Made by a program: the position numbers and the translations under genes. A stretch of 64,000 bases of DNA. Origin: CAVQCJ01 sp963771835 (GTDB taxonomy: Bacteria; Actinomycetota; Actinomycetes; Prado026). Of this stretch, positions 9,092 to 18,111 are shown piece by piece (position 1 is the stretch's first letter; every line of letters starts with the position of its first letter). The notes beneath the pieces are model-generated. The model was not told where the DNA came from and made no database searches. It saw only the letters and a program-made list of their open reading frames with translations. The stretch lies in contig CAVYVA010000002.1 of the NCBI GenBank assembly GCA_963771835.1, forward strand, positions 1,116,001-1,180,000, read 5' to 3'.

Positions 9092-9108
9092 ATGAAATCC
9101 GATTTCAT
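9092..9108. promoter_or_regulatory. Zur-type operator in the divergent znuA / zur promoter region
   Basis: ATGAAATCCGATTTCAT is a perfect 8+1+8 palindrome in the 126-bp gap between the binding-protein gene and the Fur-family regulator gene. It closely matches the TGAAAA-type inverted repeats known for actinobacterial Zur. Its position, 35 bp before the znuA start and about 75 bp before the regulator start, suits repression of both genes in zinc-replete cells. Zinc rather than iron or manganese is inferred from the match and from the transporter family. Confidence 0.82.
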
Positions 9109-9183
9109 TACGGAAGTCAACGCGGTCGGACCTAGCAGGTGCGACAGACTGGGGCCCGACCGCTCCTGAGACTGGAGAACCCG

Positions 9184-9606
9184 TTGCCCATCGCCGGAAC
9201 CGGCCCCGCGGTCCGCTCCACGCGCCAGCGCGCCGCGGTCTCCGCGCTCCTGGACGAGCTCGACGGCTTCCGAAGCGCCCAGGAGGTGCACGACCTCTTG
9301 CGGCACCGGGGCGAGCGGGTCGGGCTGACCACCGTCTACCGGACCCTGCAGGTGCTCGCCGATGCCGGCGAGGTCGACGTCCTGCGCACCGGGGACGGCG
9401 AGGTGACCTACCGCCGGTGCAGCCAGGGCCACCACCACCATCTGGTCTGCCGGGTCTGCGGCCGCACGGTCGAGGTGGACGGCCCGGCCGTCGAGCGGTG
9501 GGCCCGGTCGGTCGCCGCCGAGCACGGTTTCGTCGACGTCAGCCACACGCTCGAGATCTTCGGTACCTGCGCCGACTGCGGCCGCGGCCCCCACCCGCGG
9601 GCCTGA
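9184..9606 (+). CDS. zur: Fur-family zinc-responsive repressor (Zur-like)
   Basis: This is a 140-residue winged-helix metalloregulator. The N-terminal half contains STRQRAAV and TTVYRTLQVLADAGEVD, the typical Fur recognition helix. The C-terminal half has the HHHHLVCRVCG metal site and the second CxxC (GTCADC), forming the structural zinc site. The TTG at 9184 is preferred because GGAG lies six bases upstream; a GTG at 9139 would add 15 residues. It is divergent from the zinc importer across the palindrome, so autoregulation and control of the importer are likely. Confidence 0.88.
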   Translation: MPIAGTGPAVRSTRQRAAVSALLDELDGFRSAQEVHDLLRHRGERVGLTTVYRTLQVLADAGEVDVLRTGDGEVTYRRCSQGHHHHLVCRVCGRTVEVDGPAVERWARSVAAEHGFVDVSHTLEIFGTCADCGRGPHPRA

Positions 9607-9658
9607 ACGCTCCAGGTCGGGACCTTGGTCCCTGGGCGCGCCTCGACAACCGTGACAA

Positions 9659-9689
9659 CCTACGGTTCCGTAACCTACGGAACCGTAGG
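9659..9689. promoter_or_regulatory. Tandem palindromic operator before the nitronate monooxygenase-like gene
   Basis: Two 13-base arms, CCTACGGTTCCGT and its exact complement, are separated by five bases. Each arm is itself a near-palindrome (ACGG-N2-CCGT), so the site can be read as two adjacent repressor half-sites or dimers. This is the layout of many TetR-family operators. It ends about 20 bp before the ATG and just ahead of the AAGGAG ribosome-binding site, so binding would block the promoter. No TetR gene lies nearby, so the regulator is unknown. Confidence 0.7.
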
Positions 9690-9709
9690 CTTCTAAGGAG
9701 CGCAGTTTC

Positions 9710-11185
9710 ATGGTTCACAGCGGCCTACCCACGGTCATCCAAGGCGGCATGGGCGTGGCGGTGTCCGCGTGGCAGCTGGCAGCCGCCGTGTCAGCCACGG
9801 GGCAGCTCGGTGTCGTGTCGGGCACGGCGCTGGACGTCGTCCTGGCCCGTCGGCTGCAGGACGGCGACGTCGGCGGCCACGCGCGCCGCGCTCTGACCTT
9901 CTTTCCGGACCCGGCGATGGCCGAGCGGGTTCTCGACCGCTACTTCAAGCCTGAGGGCCGGGGCCCCGGTCAGCCGTACCGACCGGTTCCGAAGCTCACC
10001 CTGCGACAGAGCCGCGCCGGTCAAGAGCTCGCCGTGGTGGGCAACTTCGTCGAAGTCTGGCTCGCCAAGGACGGGCATCCCGGCGTGGTGGGGATCAACT
10101 TCCTCGAGAAGATCCAGATGGCCACTCCGTGCGCGGCACTCGGCGCCATGCTCGCGGGCGTCGACTTCGTGCTCATGGGCGCGGGGGTGCCGCGCCAGAT
10201 CCCGCAGCTGCTCACCGACCTCGCCGCGGGCCGGCCCGGTGGGGTCGGAGTCGACGTGCACGGTGCGGAGGAGCAGTACCGCGTCGAGGTCGACCCCCGC
10301 GACCTGCTCGGGGTTGCGCCCCCGGCACTCCGGCGGCCGAAGTTCCTCGCCATCATCTCCGCCGCCGTGCTCGCGTCGTACCTGGCCCGGGACGAGGCCA
10401 CCCGCCCCGACGGTTTCGTCGTCGAGGGCCCGGTTGCGGGAGGGCACAACGCGCCGCCACGCGGACCCTTGGTGCTCGACGACGACGACGAGCCCGTCTA
10501 CGGGCCCCGCGACGACGTCGACATCGCCAAGATCGCCGCGCTGGGGATCCCGTTCTGGCTCGCGGGTTCGTACGGCACGCCCGACCGGGTGGCCGAGGCC
10601 TTGCGGGCGGGAGCCACCGGGGTGCAGGTCGGCACCCTCTTCGCCCTCAGCCAGGAGTCCGGCCTCACCGAGACTCTGCGCAGCAGGATGCGCGCGGCGC
10701 TGGCCGCCGACAGCCTCGGCGTGCGCACGGACCCCCACGCCTCCCCGACGGGCTTCCCGTTCAAGGTCGCACGGCTCTCGCAGACCCTCTCCGACCAGCA
10801 GGTGTACGACGAACGGGAGCGCCACTGCGACCTGAGCTACCTCCGCACGCCCTACCTCGCGGCCGAGGGTGGAATCGGTTACCGCTGCCCGAGCGAACCC
10901 GTCCACATGTACCTGCGCAAGGGCGGGGAGCTTGCCGACACCGTGGGGCGCAAGTGCCTGTGCAACGCGCTGACCGCCAACGTCGGCCTGGCCCAGACCA
11001 GGCGCGACGGGTTCGTCGAACCGCCGCTCGTCACTCTCGGCGCCGACCTGGACGCCGCCCGGACCCTGGCGGCGCTCCACCCGTCCGGGTGGCACGCCAC
11101 CGACGTCATCGACTGGCTGCTCGGCCACAGCGGTGGGTCCGTGGACGAGCTCGATCGCCGCACCCCCGTCGGGCTACGGTGCTGA
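9710..11185 (+). CDS. Nitronate monooxygenase / 2-nitropropane dioxygenase family flavoprotein
   Basis: The 491-residue protein belongs to the FMN-dependent TIM-barrel family that includes nitronate monooxygenase and FabK. Visible motifs are VIQGGMGVAVS at the N-terminus, EGPVAGGHNAP in the middle, GIPFWLAGSYG and GVQVGTLFALSQESG. It is longer than classical NMOs (about 350 residues) and has a Cys-containing tail (RKCLCNALTANVGLAQ) seen in a larger actinobacterial subgroup. The substrate cannot be told from sequence. AAGGAG lies nine bases before the ATG. Expression is probably controlled through the inverted repeat immediately upstream. Confidence 0.85.
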   Translation: MVHSGLPTVIQGGMGVAVSAWQLAAAVSATGQLGVVSGTALDVVLARRLQDGDVGGHARRALTFFPDPAMAERVLDRYFKPEGRGPGQPYRPVPKLTLRQSRAGQELAVVGNFVEVWLAKDGHPGVVGINFLEKIQMATPCAALGAMLAGVDFVLMGAGVPRQIPQLLTDLAAGRPGGVGVDVHGAEEQYRVEVDPRDLLGVAPPALRRPKFLAIISAAVLASYLARDEATRPDGFVVEGPVAGGHNAPPRGPLVLDDDDEPVYGPRDDVDIAKIAALGIPFWLAGSYGTPDRVAEALRAGATGVQVGTLFALSQESGLTETLRSRMRAALAADSLGVRTDPHASPTGFPFKVARLSQTLSDQQVYDERERHCDLSYLRTPYLAAEGGIGYRCPSEPVHMYLRKGGELADTVGRKCLCNALTANVGLAQTRRDGFVEPPLVTLGADLDAARTLAALHPSGWHATDVIDWLLGHSGGSVDELDRRTPVGLRC

Positions 11186-11187
11186 CC

Positions 11188-11400
11188 ATGTCGGCCGCCC
11201 AGGAGCTTCACGACCGATGGGAGCAGGCGGAGGTGGCCTACCGCCTGAAGCTCAACGAGTGCATGCACATGCCGTGGACCGGCCAGCATGTGATCCCTGC
11301 CGGCGGCGACCTGCTCACGCCGGACAGGCTGGCGGACTTGACCAGGCTCGGCCGAGAGCGTGACGACGCGCGCCGAGCATTCTTCGACGCGATCGCCTAG
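11188..11400 (+). CDS. Small hypothetical protein, 70 residues
   Basis: This is a short soluble protein starting MSAAQELHDRWEQAEVAYRL and rich in charged helix-forming residues. Its ATG lies two bases after the end of the flavoprotein gene, so it is probably co-transcribed with it. I do not recognise the family. The coding sense is supported by strong G/C bias at third positions and the tight linkage. Confidence 0.6.
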   Translation: MSAAQELHDRWEQAEVAYRLKLNECMHMPWTGQHVIPAGGDLLTPDRLADLTRLGRERDDARRAFFDAIA

Positions 11401-11505
11401 GCACCCGGCGAGTACCCGTCGACTCTTTACGCCTCGTCATGGATATGTTCGGATCTGGCTCGGGGGTGGGGCGTCTGCCCCGCCGCGGTGCGAGAGGAAC
11501 TCTCG

Positions 11506-12408
11506 ATGACGGACTCGGCGCTGGCCAGCTGGCGGGGCGGGAAGGCGAAGGAAGCGGTCCTGGACTTCGTGCGGCGGGCGACGACGCCTGGACCGGACTT
11601 CGTGGCCCCGGCGGACCGGATCGCCGCGTTCGACAACGACGGCACCTTGTGGGTGGAGCAGCCGTTGCCGCCGCAGTTCGACTTCGTGTTCCGCACCTGG
11701 GGCGAGGAGGTCAAGAAGGACCCCTCGCTGGCGCAGATTCAGCCGTACAAGGCACTGATCGACAGGGACCCGGTGTGGCTACAAGGTGTGGCCACTCAGG
11801 ACCCGGAGACCATCGCCGCTCTGCTCAAGGCGTTCGGCCGGTCATGGGCGGGGACAACCCCGGCTGAGTTCGACGCGCAGGTCAAGGACTGGCTGGCCAC
11901 GGTCAAGCAGCCCAAGCTTGGCGTCCTCTACAAGGACCTGGTCTACAGGCCGATGCTGGAGCTGTTCGACCTGCTGAAGGCGAACGGGTTCCGGGTGTAC
12001 GTGTGCTCGGGCGGCGGTCGGGACTTCATGCGCGTGTTCGCCGAGGAGACGTGGGGGATCTACAAGGAGAACGTCATCGGCACGGCTGCGGAGTACGCCT
12101 ACCGCGACGGCACGATGGTGCGCGGCGAGGCGATCCTGGGCCGCCTTGATCTTGGTCCCGGCAAGCCCGAGCACATCTTCGCCCGGACCGGCCGGCTTCC
12201 AGTGTTCGCGGGTGGGAACGCGGACGTGGACATCGAGATGCTCGAGTCCGCCCGGTTCGCTCTGCTGATCAACCACGACGACGCGGACCGTGAGTTCGCC
12301 TACACCACTTCCGCGGAGGCGTCCCTGGCCAAGGCCCAGGAGCTGGGCTGGACAGTCGTGAGCATGAAGGACGACTGGAGCACCGTCTACGGGAAGCCCG
12401 CCGGGTGA
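11506..12408 (+). CDS. HAD-superfamily phosphatase
   Basis: This is a 300-residue haloacid-dehalogenase-fold hydrolase. Motif I is AFDNDGTLW (nucleophile Asp43, with Asp45 as acid/base). Motif II Ser/Thr lies in VCSGGGRDF, and the C-terminal acidic motif is GNADVDIEML. The large insertion between motifs I and II is a cap domain. The ATG at 11506 is preceded by GAGAGGA. The substrate is unknown; similar proteins are annotated as phosphoserine-phosphatase-like. The stop codon overlaps the next ATG (TGATG), so the two genes are co-translated. Confidence 0.87.
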   Translation: MTDSALASWRGGKAKEAVLDFVRRATTPGPDFVAPADRIAAFDNDGTLWVEQPLPPQFDFVFRTWGEEVKKDPSLAQIQPYKALIDRDPVWLQGVATQDPETIAALLKAFGRSWAGTTPAEFDAQVKDWLATVKQPKLGVLYKDLVYRPMLELFDLLKANGFRVYVCSGGGRDFMRVFAEETWGIYKENVIGTAAEYAYRDGTMVRGEAILGRLDLGPGKPEHIFARTGRLPVFAGGNADVDIEMLESARFALLINHDDADREFAYTTSAEASLAKAQELGWTVVSMKDDWSTVYGKPAG

Positions 12409-13052
12409 TGAGTGACCTGACCGCTGTCGACATCCTGATCAACCCCGACCGCGCCGCACAGGACCGAGCACGCGCGGTCAACGAGCGCATGCGGCGCAGC
12501 GTGCCGGACGGCTTCGCGCTCGACGCCACCCACGCGCCGCACATCACCACTCTGCAGCGCTTCGTGCGCACCGCCGACCTTGACCAGGTGTTCGACGCGG
12601 TCGAGAAGACGGTCGCCGCCACCGATGTGACAGCGTTGAAGCTGCGCGCCATCGCGATACGGCACGCCGATTGGGGTGTCCCCGGACAAGGCCTCGCCGT
12701 GCTCCAGGTCCAGCCCAACGAGGCGGTACTGGACTACCAGGCGCGGCTTCTCGCCGCCGTCTCGCCCTACGTTGAGACCGGAGGGACGGCGTCAGCGTTC
12801 GTGACCGACGTCGACGACCCCGACATCAGCCCGACCACCATCGGCTGGGTCGAGGGCTTCGTCCCTGGCCAGATAGGGGCGATGTACATCCCGCACATCA
12901 CCGTCGGCTTCGCCACGCTGGACGACCTGACGAAGATCGAAACCGCCGCCTTCGACGCATTCGACGTGCACCCTGCGAGCGTCGCCGTGTACCACCTCGG
13001 CAACAACGGGACCGCGCGCACACTCCTCAAGTCCTGGCCGCTGAGGCCGTAG
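12408..13052 (+). CDS. 2H phosphoesterase (2'-5' RNA ligase / cyclic phosphodiesterase family)
   Basis: The roughly 214-residue protein carries the two HxT/Sx signatures of the 2H superfamily: HITTL near residue 45 and HITVGF near residue 163. These form the symmetrical active site for 2',3'-cyclic or 2'-5' phosphodiester chemistry. It is coupled to the HAD phosphatase by a one-base overlap, suggesting sequential phosphoester processing, for example opening a cyclic phosphate and then removing the monoester. That order is inference. A GTG three bases earlier is a possible alternative start. Confidence 0.83.
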   Translation: MSDLTAVDILINPDRAAQDRARAVNERMRRSVPDGFALDATHAPHITTLQRFVRTADLDQVFDAVEKTVAATDVTALKLRAIAIRHADWGVPGQGLAVLQVQPNEAVLDYQARLLAAVSPYVETGGTASAFVTDVDDPDISPTTIGWVEGFVPGQIGAMYIPHITVGFATLDDLTKIETAAFDAFDVHPASVAVYHLGNNGTARTLLKSWPLRP

Positions 13053-13149
13053 GTCGTCCATCGCGTCGGCGCCCTCGACGCTACGGCTGCCCGGAGCTTT
13101 GGGACTTTGTACCTTAGGCAACCAGGTCGGACCGCCCTAGCGTGTTCGC

Positions 13150-13395
13150 ATGGCACGCGATGACGGCACCACGGGCACCCTCGAGGGCTGGTGGGACAGC
13201 CTGTCCGCAGAGGACAGGGCTCTGGTCGAACGCCACGCGGAGATTCCCAGCGACAGCGAGCAGCTCCGCGAGGTCGTCGTGCTCAGCGGGTTCACCATGG
13301 TGCCCGCAGTCGAGTGGTCGGCCCGGACCCCGCTGTACCGGTTGCCGGACCAGGTCAGGGAGTTCCTGAACCAGCGGACGTCAGCGCTGCACTGA
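13150..13395 (+). CDS. Small hypothetical acidic protein, 81 residues
   Basis: This is an 81-residue soluble protein beginning MARDDGTTGTLEGWWDSL, with a helical N-terminal half. It has no motif I can assign. The ATG follows only a short leader. It converges with the 66-residue gene on the other strand, with 22 bp between stops. The two small proteins could be an unrelated convergent pair. Confidence 0.55.
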   Translation: MARDDGTTGTLEGWWDSLSAEDRALVERHAEIPSDSEQLREVVVLSGFTMVPAVEWSARTPLYRLPDQVREFLNQRTSALH

Positions 13396-13417
13396 CCACC
13401 CGACCAGGTCGAGCGCG

Positions 13418-13618
13418 TCAGGACGCGAGAACCCGAAGCTCGACCCGCGCCTCGCGCCCCACCAGGAGCGGGATGAACTCGCGAACCGGCGCATCCAGGT
13501 AGCGCATCCACGCGTTCTCGACCACCGCATGGACCTTGTCCACCGGTAGCTGGGGGAAGCCGCGCTCCAGCTCCGCTGCAAGGTCGAGCACCTTGCGCAC
13601 CTCGTCTGAGGGGGTCAT
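13418..13618 (-). CDS. Small three-helix protein, 66 residues
   Basis: The sequence MTPSDEVRKVLDLAAELERG continues as FPQLPVDKVHAVVENAW and a VREFIPLLVGREARVEL helix. This matches the pattern of short actinobacterial proteins described as three-helix-bundle dimerization domains. Its role is unknown; such proteins are often near small regulators. It is convergent with the 81-residue gene. Confidence 0.6.
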   Translation of the reverse strand: MTPSDEVRKVLDLAAELERGFPQLPVDKVHAVVENAWMRYLDAPVREFIPLLVGREARVELRVLAS

Positions 13619-13789
13619 CGGAGTTTGTTACCGCGCCAAACAAACGTTGTCAACCCGAACCGTTCATCCCAGGTTCACGCAGCCGGTTCGCCGCCGGGCC
13701 GCCATGCGTCCCGCCACTAGGCTGCGAGGCGTCCCATCCGTGGCCGGAGTCGATGGCGGGCCCGGCGATCCTGTCGTGGAGGCATCGAG

Positions 13790-14287
13790 ATGGCTGCACA
13801 CTCCCGGACCAACGGCACGGCGGTTGTCCTGGGCCTGCTCGTGGTCATCGCCGGGGCGATCCTGTCGGTCGCCGGCGTCGTCACCTACGCCGTGGTGAGC
13901 AAGACGCTGTCGGACCAGCAGATCACCGTGGCCGACGACGCCGCGCACTTCGCCGGACAGCACATCACCCAGCCGTGGCAGGCGTACGCCCAGGCGAGCA
14001 TCATCGGCGAGCACGCGCTGAAGATCGGCGGCGGCAAGACGTACGCAGAGCTCCCGCAGGACGACCCGAACCGGCCGACCGTGATGACCGCGTCCTTCTT
14101 GCAGGCCTCCCTGTTCACCTCGGTCGTTGCGTTCGGCGTGGCCGCCATGGCTGTGGCGATCGGGATCGTGTTCATCCTGATCGGCATCGCCATCCGGCGA
14201 ACCGCCAGTCCCGGCGTTCCTGCCGAGCCGGTCAGGCCCGCGACCGATGAGCCTGCGACCGAGGCGCCCGCCGAAGGCGCCGTCTAG
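13790..14287 (+). CDS. Small two-helix membrane protein
   Basis: The 165-residue protein has a hydrophobic helix at about residues 11-35, an extracytoplasmic loop of about 70 residues and a second helix at about residues 103-133. It ends in a Pro/Glu/Ala-rich tail. No catalytic motif is visible. Proteins of this layout are common in actinobacteria and are often mislabelled as LigA-like. It converges with the P-type ATPase gene with six bases between stops. Confidence 0.7.
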   Translation: MAAHSRTNGTAVVLGLLVVIAGAILSVAGVVTYAVVSKTLSDQQITVADDAAHFAGQHITQPWQAYAQASIIGEHALKIGGGKTYAELPQDDPNRPTVMTASFLQASLFTSVVAFGVAAMAVAIGIVFILIGIAIRRTASPGVPAEPVRPATDEPATEAPAEGAV

Positions 14288-14293
14288 TCCCCG

Positions 14294-17080
14294 TCACGCC
14301 GCAGCGCCCGCAGCTATCACCTTCGCGGGCAGCCTGGCCTCCTGAGCACTGCCAGCCCTGCGACGGGCCACCGCCTTGCCGAGCTCCCACACGATGAACA
14401 GCACCAGGGCGGGAGCGGCTCCGATCAACCACTGACCGCCGGAGAGGTTGGTGGTCCCGAGCAGGGACGGCAGGAAGACGCCCTTGGCGATCAGTACCGC
14501 CAGGGCGATCTCGATCAGGGCGGTGAGGTTGACCGTGTTGTTGTCGAAGGTCTCCTGCCGCAGGATCGAGGCCTTCTCGTCGCGGCACTCGAAAGCCGCG
14601 ACGACGAGCATCAGCGAGAACGCGACCAGGCCCATGGTGCTGCCGATCCCGCTGCTGTCGAACTCGTGCTTCCCGAGCACGATCAGCAGGTTGATCGCCA
14701 CGGACATGAACAGGCCGGCAAGGCCCACGGTCGTGATGACCGCCAGCGTCATGATGGAGGCGGCCCGCGGTCGCGGCTTCCGCTTCATCAGCCCTGGCGT
14801 CTCCTTGTCCAGGCCCAGCGCGATGCCGACGGGAGCGGTGATCAGGAAGTTGATCCACAGGATCTGGACGGCGGAGAAGGGCTGGCCGCCGGCGATGTTG
14901 AGCAGGCTTGCCATCAGGAACGTCACCACGTAGGTCACCAGCGCGACCAGCATGAAGCGGATGTACTTCAGCATGTTGTCGTAGAGCTTGCGGCCCTCGG
15001 AGACGGCGCGCACGATCGTGGCGAAGTTGTCGTCGGTGAGGATCATGCGGCCGGCGTTCTTGGCGACCTGGGTGCCGGTGCCCATCGCGATGCCGATGTC
15101 GGCGGCCTTGATCGCCGGGGCGTCGTTCACCCCGTCGCCGGTCATGGCCACGACCTCGCCCTTCTTGCGCAGGGTCTCGACCATCAGCACCTTGTGCTCG
15201 GGAGCCACCCGACCGACCACCCCGATGCTGTCGATCCGGTCGAGGCGCTCGCTCTCGGACATCGCCGCCAGCTGCGTGCCGAGGATGGCCTCCCCGGGGA
15301 TGCCCAGCTGTTCGGCGATGGCGGCACCGGTCACCACGTCGTCCCCGGTGACCATCCGTACGCGGATGTTGGCGTCCTGGGCGGATCGGACCGCGTCCAG
15401 CGACTCGGGCCGGGGCGGATCCATCATCCCGACCAGTGCGGTCAGCTGCAGGCCCTGGACCATCGACAGCAGGTCGCCCTCGGGGTCGAAGCCGGCGGGG
15501 TCGATGTCCTTCACGGCCGCAGCCATGATGCGCAGGCCCTTGCTGCCCAGGCGGGCCATCTCCTGGTCGGCCCGCTGGTTCTGCTGCTCGCCCCAGGCTA
15601 CGGACTCGCCCTTGGCCAGGGCCGACGTGGCCCGCCCGATCACGGCGGGGGCGGCACCCTTGACGAAGACCCTGACGACCGGGTTGCCGGACCCGTCCTT
15701 GGCGTCGCAGAACGTGGCCATGAGCTTGTAGGTGGGATCGAACGGAAGGGTCGCAAGCCGGGGGTAAGCCTCCTGCGTCCCCTCGATGTCGAGCTGCACC
15801 TTGTGCCCCAGCACCAGCAGCGCCCCCTCGGTGGGGTCTCCGACGACCTTGCCGTCGACGAGCTTGGCGTCGTTGGTGATCAGGAACGGCAGGATCGCCG
15901 CCTCGATCGTGTTCGTGTTGCCCGCGGCGTGCTGGACCTCCCCGTCCAGGCCGTAGCCGATACCGGTGATCGTGTACCGGTCGGTGGGGTCGATCACCTC
16001 GACGACGGTGACCTGGTTCATCGTCAGGGTGCCGGTCTTGTCCGAGTTGATCGCCGACGTCGAGCCCAAGGTCTCGACCGAGTCCAGGCTCTTCACCACC
16101 GCGCCGTGCGCAGCGAGCTCCCTGGAACCGCTGGACAGGATCACCTGCAGGACGGTCGGCATGGCCATCGGCACCGCAGCCAACGCCAACGCGATGGCCG
16201 TCGTGAAGATCGTCTGGGTCGACTGCCCGCGGGAGATCCCGAGGGCGAACATGACCGCGATCGTCAGCCCGGCCGCGGCGGCGATCCACAACGTCAACGT
16301 GTCCAGCTGCTTGGTCAGCGGCGTCTTCAGGTGGGGTGCCGACTTCAGCATCCCGGAGATGTTGCCCACCGCCGTGTCGGCGCCCGTCCCGGTCACGATC
16401 ATCACGCCGCTGCCGTGCGTCACGGGGGTGTTCATGAACGCCATGTTCGACTGGTCCCCCAGCACCGGGTTCTCGTCGGTGACCAGCTCGGTGCTCTTCG
16501 AGGCCGGAACGCTCTCCCCGGTCAACGCGGACTCGTCGATCTGCAAGGACGTGGCCTCCACGAGCCGGCCGTCCGCGCACACGTCGTCACCTGCTGCGAG
16601 CAGCACCACGTCGCCCACGACAACCTGGTCGGCGTCGACCTTGACCTCGCTGCCGTCACGACGGACCCGGGCACTGGTCTTGAGCATCGACTGCAGAGCG
16701 TTCATGGCACTCTCCGCCTTGCCCTGCTGGCGCAACCCTCCGAGTGCGTTGAGCGCTGTGATCAGCAGCACAGCCACACCGGTGGCGACCTCGCCGATCA
16801 CGATCGAGGCGATCGCCGCCGCGACGAGAATGATCTGCATGTACGACCGGTACTGCGCCAGGAACGCTCTCCACCCGGGTGGCGGCTTCTCGGCCGGCAG
16901 AGCGTTCGGCCCGTTCTTCGTCAGCAGCTCGGCGGCCCTCGCTGCGGACAGGCCGTCGGCGGGGACGACCCCGACCTTCCGCGCGACCTCGTCGGGCGAC
17001 AGCGAGTACCACCGCTCGGCTCGTCCACCGTCACCGGCCGGGCTCGCGCCGCTGCCTGACACCGTCGTGTTCTCCGTCAT
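14294..17080 (-). CDS. P-type cation-transporting ATPase (P2 type, CtpF/calcium-pump-like)
   Basis: This 928-residue pump has an N-terminal cation-ATPase domain (WYSLSPDEVARKVG), the actuator motif TGESVPASK near residue 185, the phosphorylation motif SDKTGTLTMNQ near residue 345, the hinge TGDGVNDAPA near 645 and a C-terminal block of six hydrophobic helices. The large C-terminal membrane domain places it in the P2A/P2B-like group with mycobacterial CtpF. Calcium or another divalent ion is likely, but the ion is not fixed by sequence. The ATG at 17080 has GGAGAGA upstream. It is the last gene after SulP and PPK2 on the same strand. Confidence 0.93.
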   Translation of the reverse strand: MTENTTVSGSGASPAGDGGRAERWYSLSPDEVARKVGVVPADGLSAARAAELLTKNGPNALPAEKPPPGWRAFLAQYRSYMQIILVAAAIASIVIGEVATGVAVLLITALNALGGLRQQGKAESAMNALQSMLKTSARVRRDGSEVKVDADQVVVGDVVLLAAGDDVCADGRLVEATSLQIDESALTGESVPASKSTELVTDENPVLGDQSNMAFMNTPVTHGSGVMIVTGTGADTAVGNISGMLKSAPHLKTPLTKQLDTLTLWIAAAAGLTIAVMFALGISRGQSTQTIFTTAIALALAAVPMAMPTVLQVILSSGSRELAAHGAVVKSLDSVETLGSTSAINSDKTGTLTMNQVTVVEVIDPTDRYTITGIGYGLDGEVQHAAGNTNTIEAAILPFLITNDAKLVDGKVVGDPTEGALLVLGHKVQLDIEGTQEAYPRLATLPFDPTYKLMATFCDAKDGSGNPVVRVFVKGAAPAVIGRATSALAKGESVAWGEQQNQRADQEMARLGSKGLRIMAAAVKDIDPAGFDPEGDLLSMVQGLQLTALVGMMDPPRPESLDAVRSAQDANIRVRMVTGDDVVTGAAIAEQLGIPGEAILGTQLAAMSESERLDRIDSIGVVGRVAPEHKVLMVETLRKKGEVVAMTGDGVNDAPAIKAADIGIAMGTGTQVAKNAGRMILTDDNFATIVRAVSEGRKLYDNMLKYIRFMLVALVTYVVTFLMASLLNIAGGQPFSAVQILWINFLITAPVGIALGLDKETPGLMKRKPRPRAASIMTLAVITTVGLAGLFMSVAINLLIVLGKHEFDSSGIGSTMGLVAFSLMLVVAAFECRDEKASILRQETFDNNTVNLTALIEIALAVLIAKGVFLPSLLGTTNLSGGQWLIGAAPALVLFIVWELGKAVARRRAGSAQEARLPAKVIAAGAAA

Positions 17081-17124
17081 GGTCGGTCTCTCTCCGCGAG
17101 ATGTCTGCTTCCCTGCCCGCGCGG

Positions 17125-18027
17125 CTAGAAGGGAGTCGGGATCCGGTTCGCCGGCCGATCCGGCTCCGAATACCCCCGGGCGCTCGGCTTCCTCGGCATC
17201 TTGACACCGCGCGGGGGAAGCGGCTTGTAGGGGATCTGGCTGAGCAGGTGGGAGATGATGTTGAGCCGGCCGCGCTTCTTGTCGTCGTTGTCCACGACGT
17301 ACCACGGGGCCCATGCCGTGTCGGTGGCGGCGAACATGGCGTCGCGGGCTCGGCAGTAGTCGAAGTGGCGGCTGTACGACTTCAGGTCCGTGGGGGAGAG
17401 CTTCCAGATCTTGCGCGGGTCCTCGATCCGGCTCTCGAGCCGACGGGTCTGCTCGTCGACGCTGACGTTGAGCCAGTACTTGATCAGGATGATCTCGTTG
17501 TCGACCATCGCCTGCTCGACCGCAGGCACCTGTTCGATGAACTTCTCGCTCTGCTCCCGCGTGCAGTAGCCCATGACCGGTTCGACGCCGGCGCGGTTGT
17601 ACCAGCTGCGGTCGAAGATGGCGACCTCACCGGCAGCCGGGAAATGGGCGATGTAGCGCTGGACGTACATCTGCGACTTCTCGCGCTCGGTCGGAGTCGG
17701 CAGGGCGATGTGCTTGAACACCCGCGGGCTCGTCCGCTCGGTGATGCGTCGGATCGTGCCGCCCTTGCCGGCCGAGTCGAGGCCTTCGAACACGATGCAG
17801 ACCTTGGCGCCGGTGGCCTTGACCCACTCCTGCATGGCCACCAGCTCGCCCTGCAGGCGGCGCATCTGCTTCTCGTACTCCTTCTTCTTCATCGTGGGCT
17901 TGGTGGCGGGTGCTGCCTCGCCGACGCCCACGTCTGACGCCGCCACCGCCTCGTCCGACTCCGTCGACTTGCTGGGCTGCTTGTCTCGTTTGGACTTCTT
18001 GCCCATCGGTCCACTGCCCCTATCCAT
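17125..18027 (-). CDS. ppk2: Polyphosphate kinase 2 (PPK2 family)
   Basis: The enzyme of about 300 residues interconverts polyphosphate and nucleotides. The Walker A-like motif is FEGLDSAGKGGTI near residue 80, the second motif is FDRSWYNRAGVEPVMG and the lid Arg residues follow. A 40-residue charged, Ala-rich N-terminal extension precedes the kinase core. The single-domain length and motif spelling fit class I PPK2. The ATG at 18027 or 18006 can start it (GGAG and AGGGG upstream, respectively). Its place between an anion transporter and an ATP-driven pump suggests local ATP supply; that is inference. Confidence 0.93.
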   Translation of the reverse strand: MDRGSGPMGKKSKRDKQPSKSTESDEAVAASDVGVGEAAPATKPTMKKKEYEKQMRRLQGELVAMQEWVKATGAKVCIVFEGLDSAGKGGTIRRITERTSPRVFKHIALPTPTEREKSQMYVQRYIAHFPAAGEVAIFDRSWYNRAGVEPVMGYCTREQSEKFIEQVPAVEQAMVDNEIILIKYWLNVSVDEQTRRLESRIEDPRKIWKLSPTDLKSYSRHFDYCRARDAMFAATDTAWAPWYVVDNDDKKRGRLNIISHLLSQIPYKPLPPRGVKMPRKPSARGYSEPDRPANRIPTPF

Positions 18028-18111
18028 GGATGCCCGCTCCGTCTTGCGCTCACACTCGTGCCGGTTGCCCACTCAACCACAGGGCACAAGGTCCCTGGGC
18101 TCGGGCCGGTC

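Noticed and set aside
14666..17059. Long plus-strand frame opposite the P-type ATPase
   Set aside because: The minus-strand frame has all P-type ATPase motifs; this frame has none.
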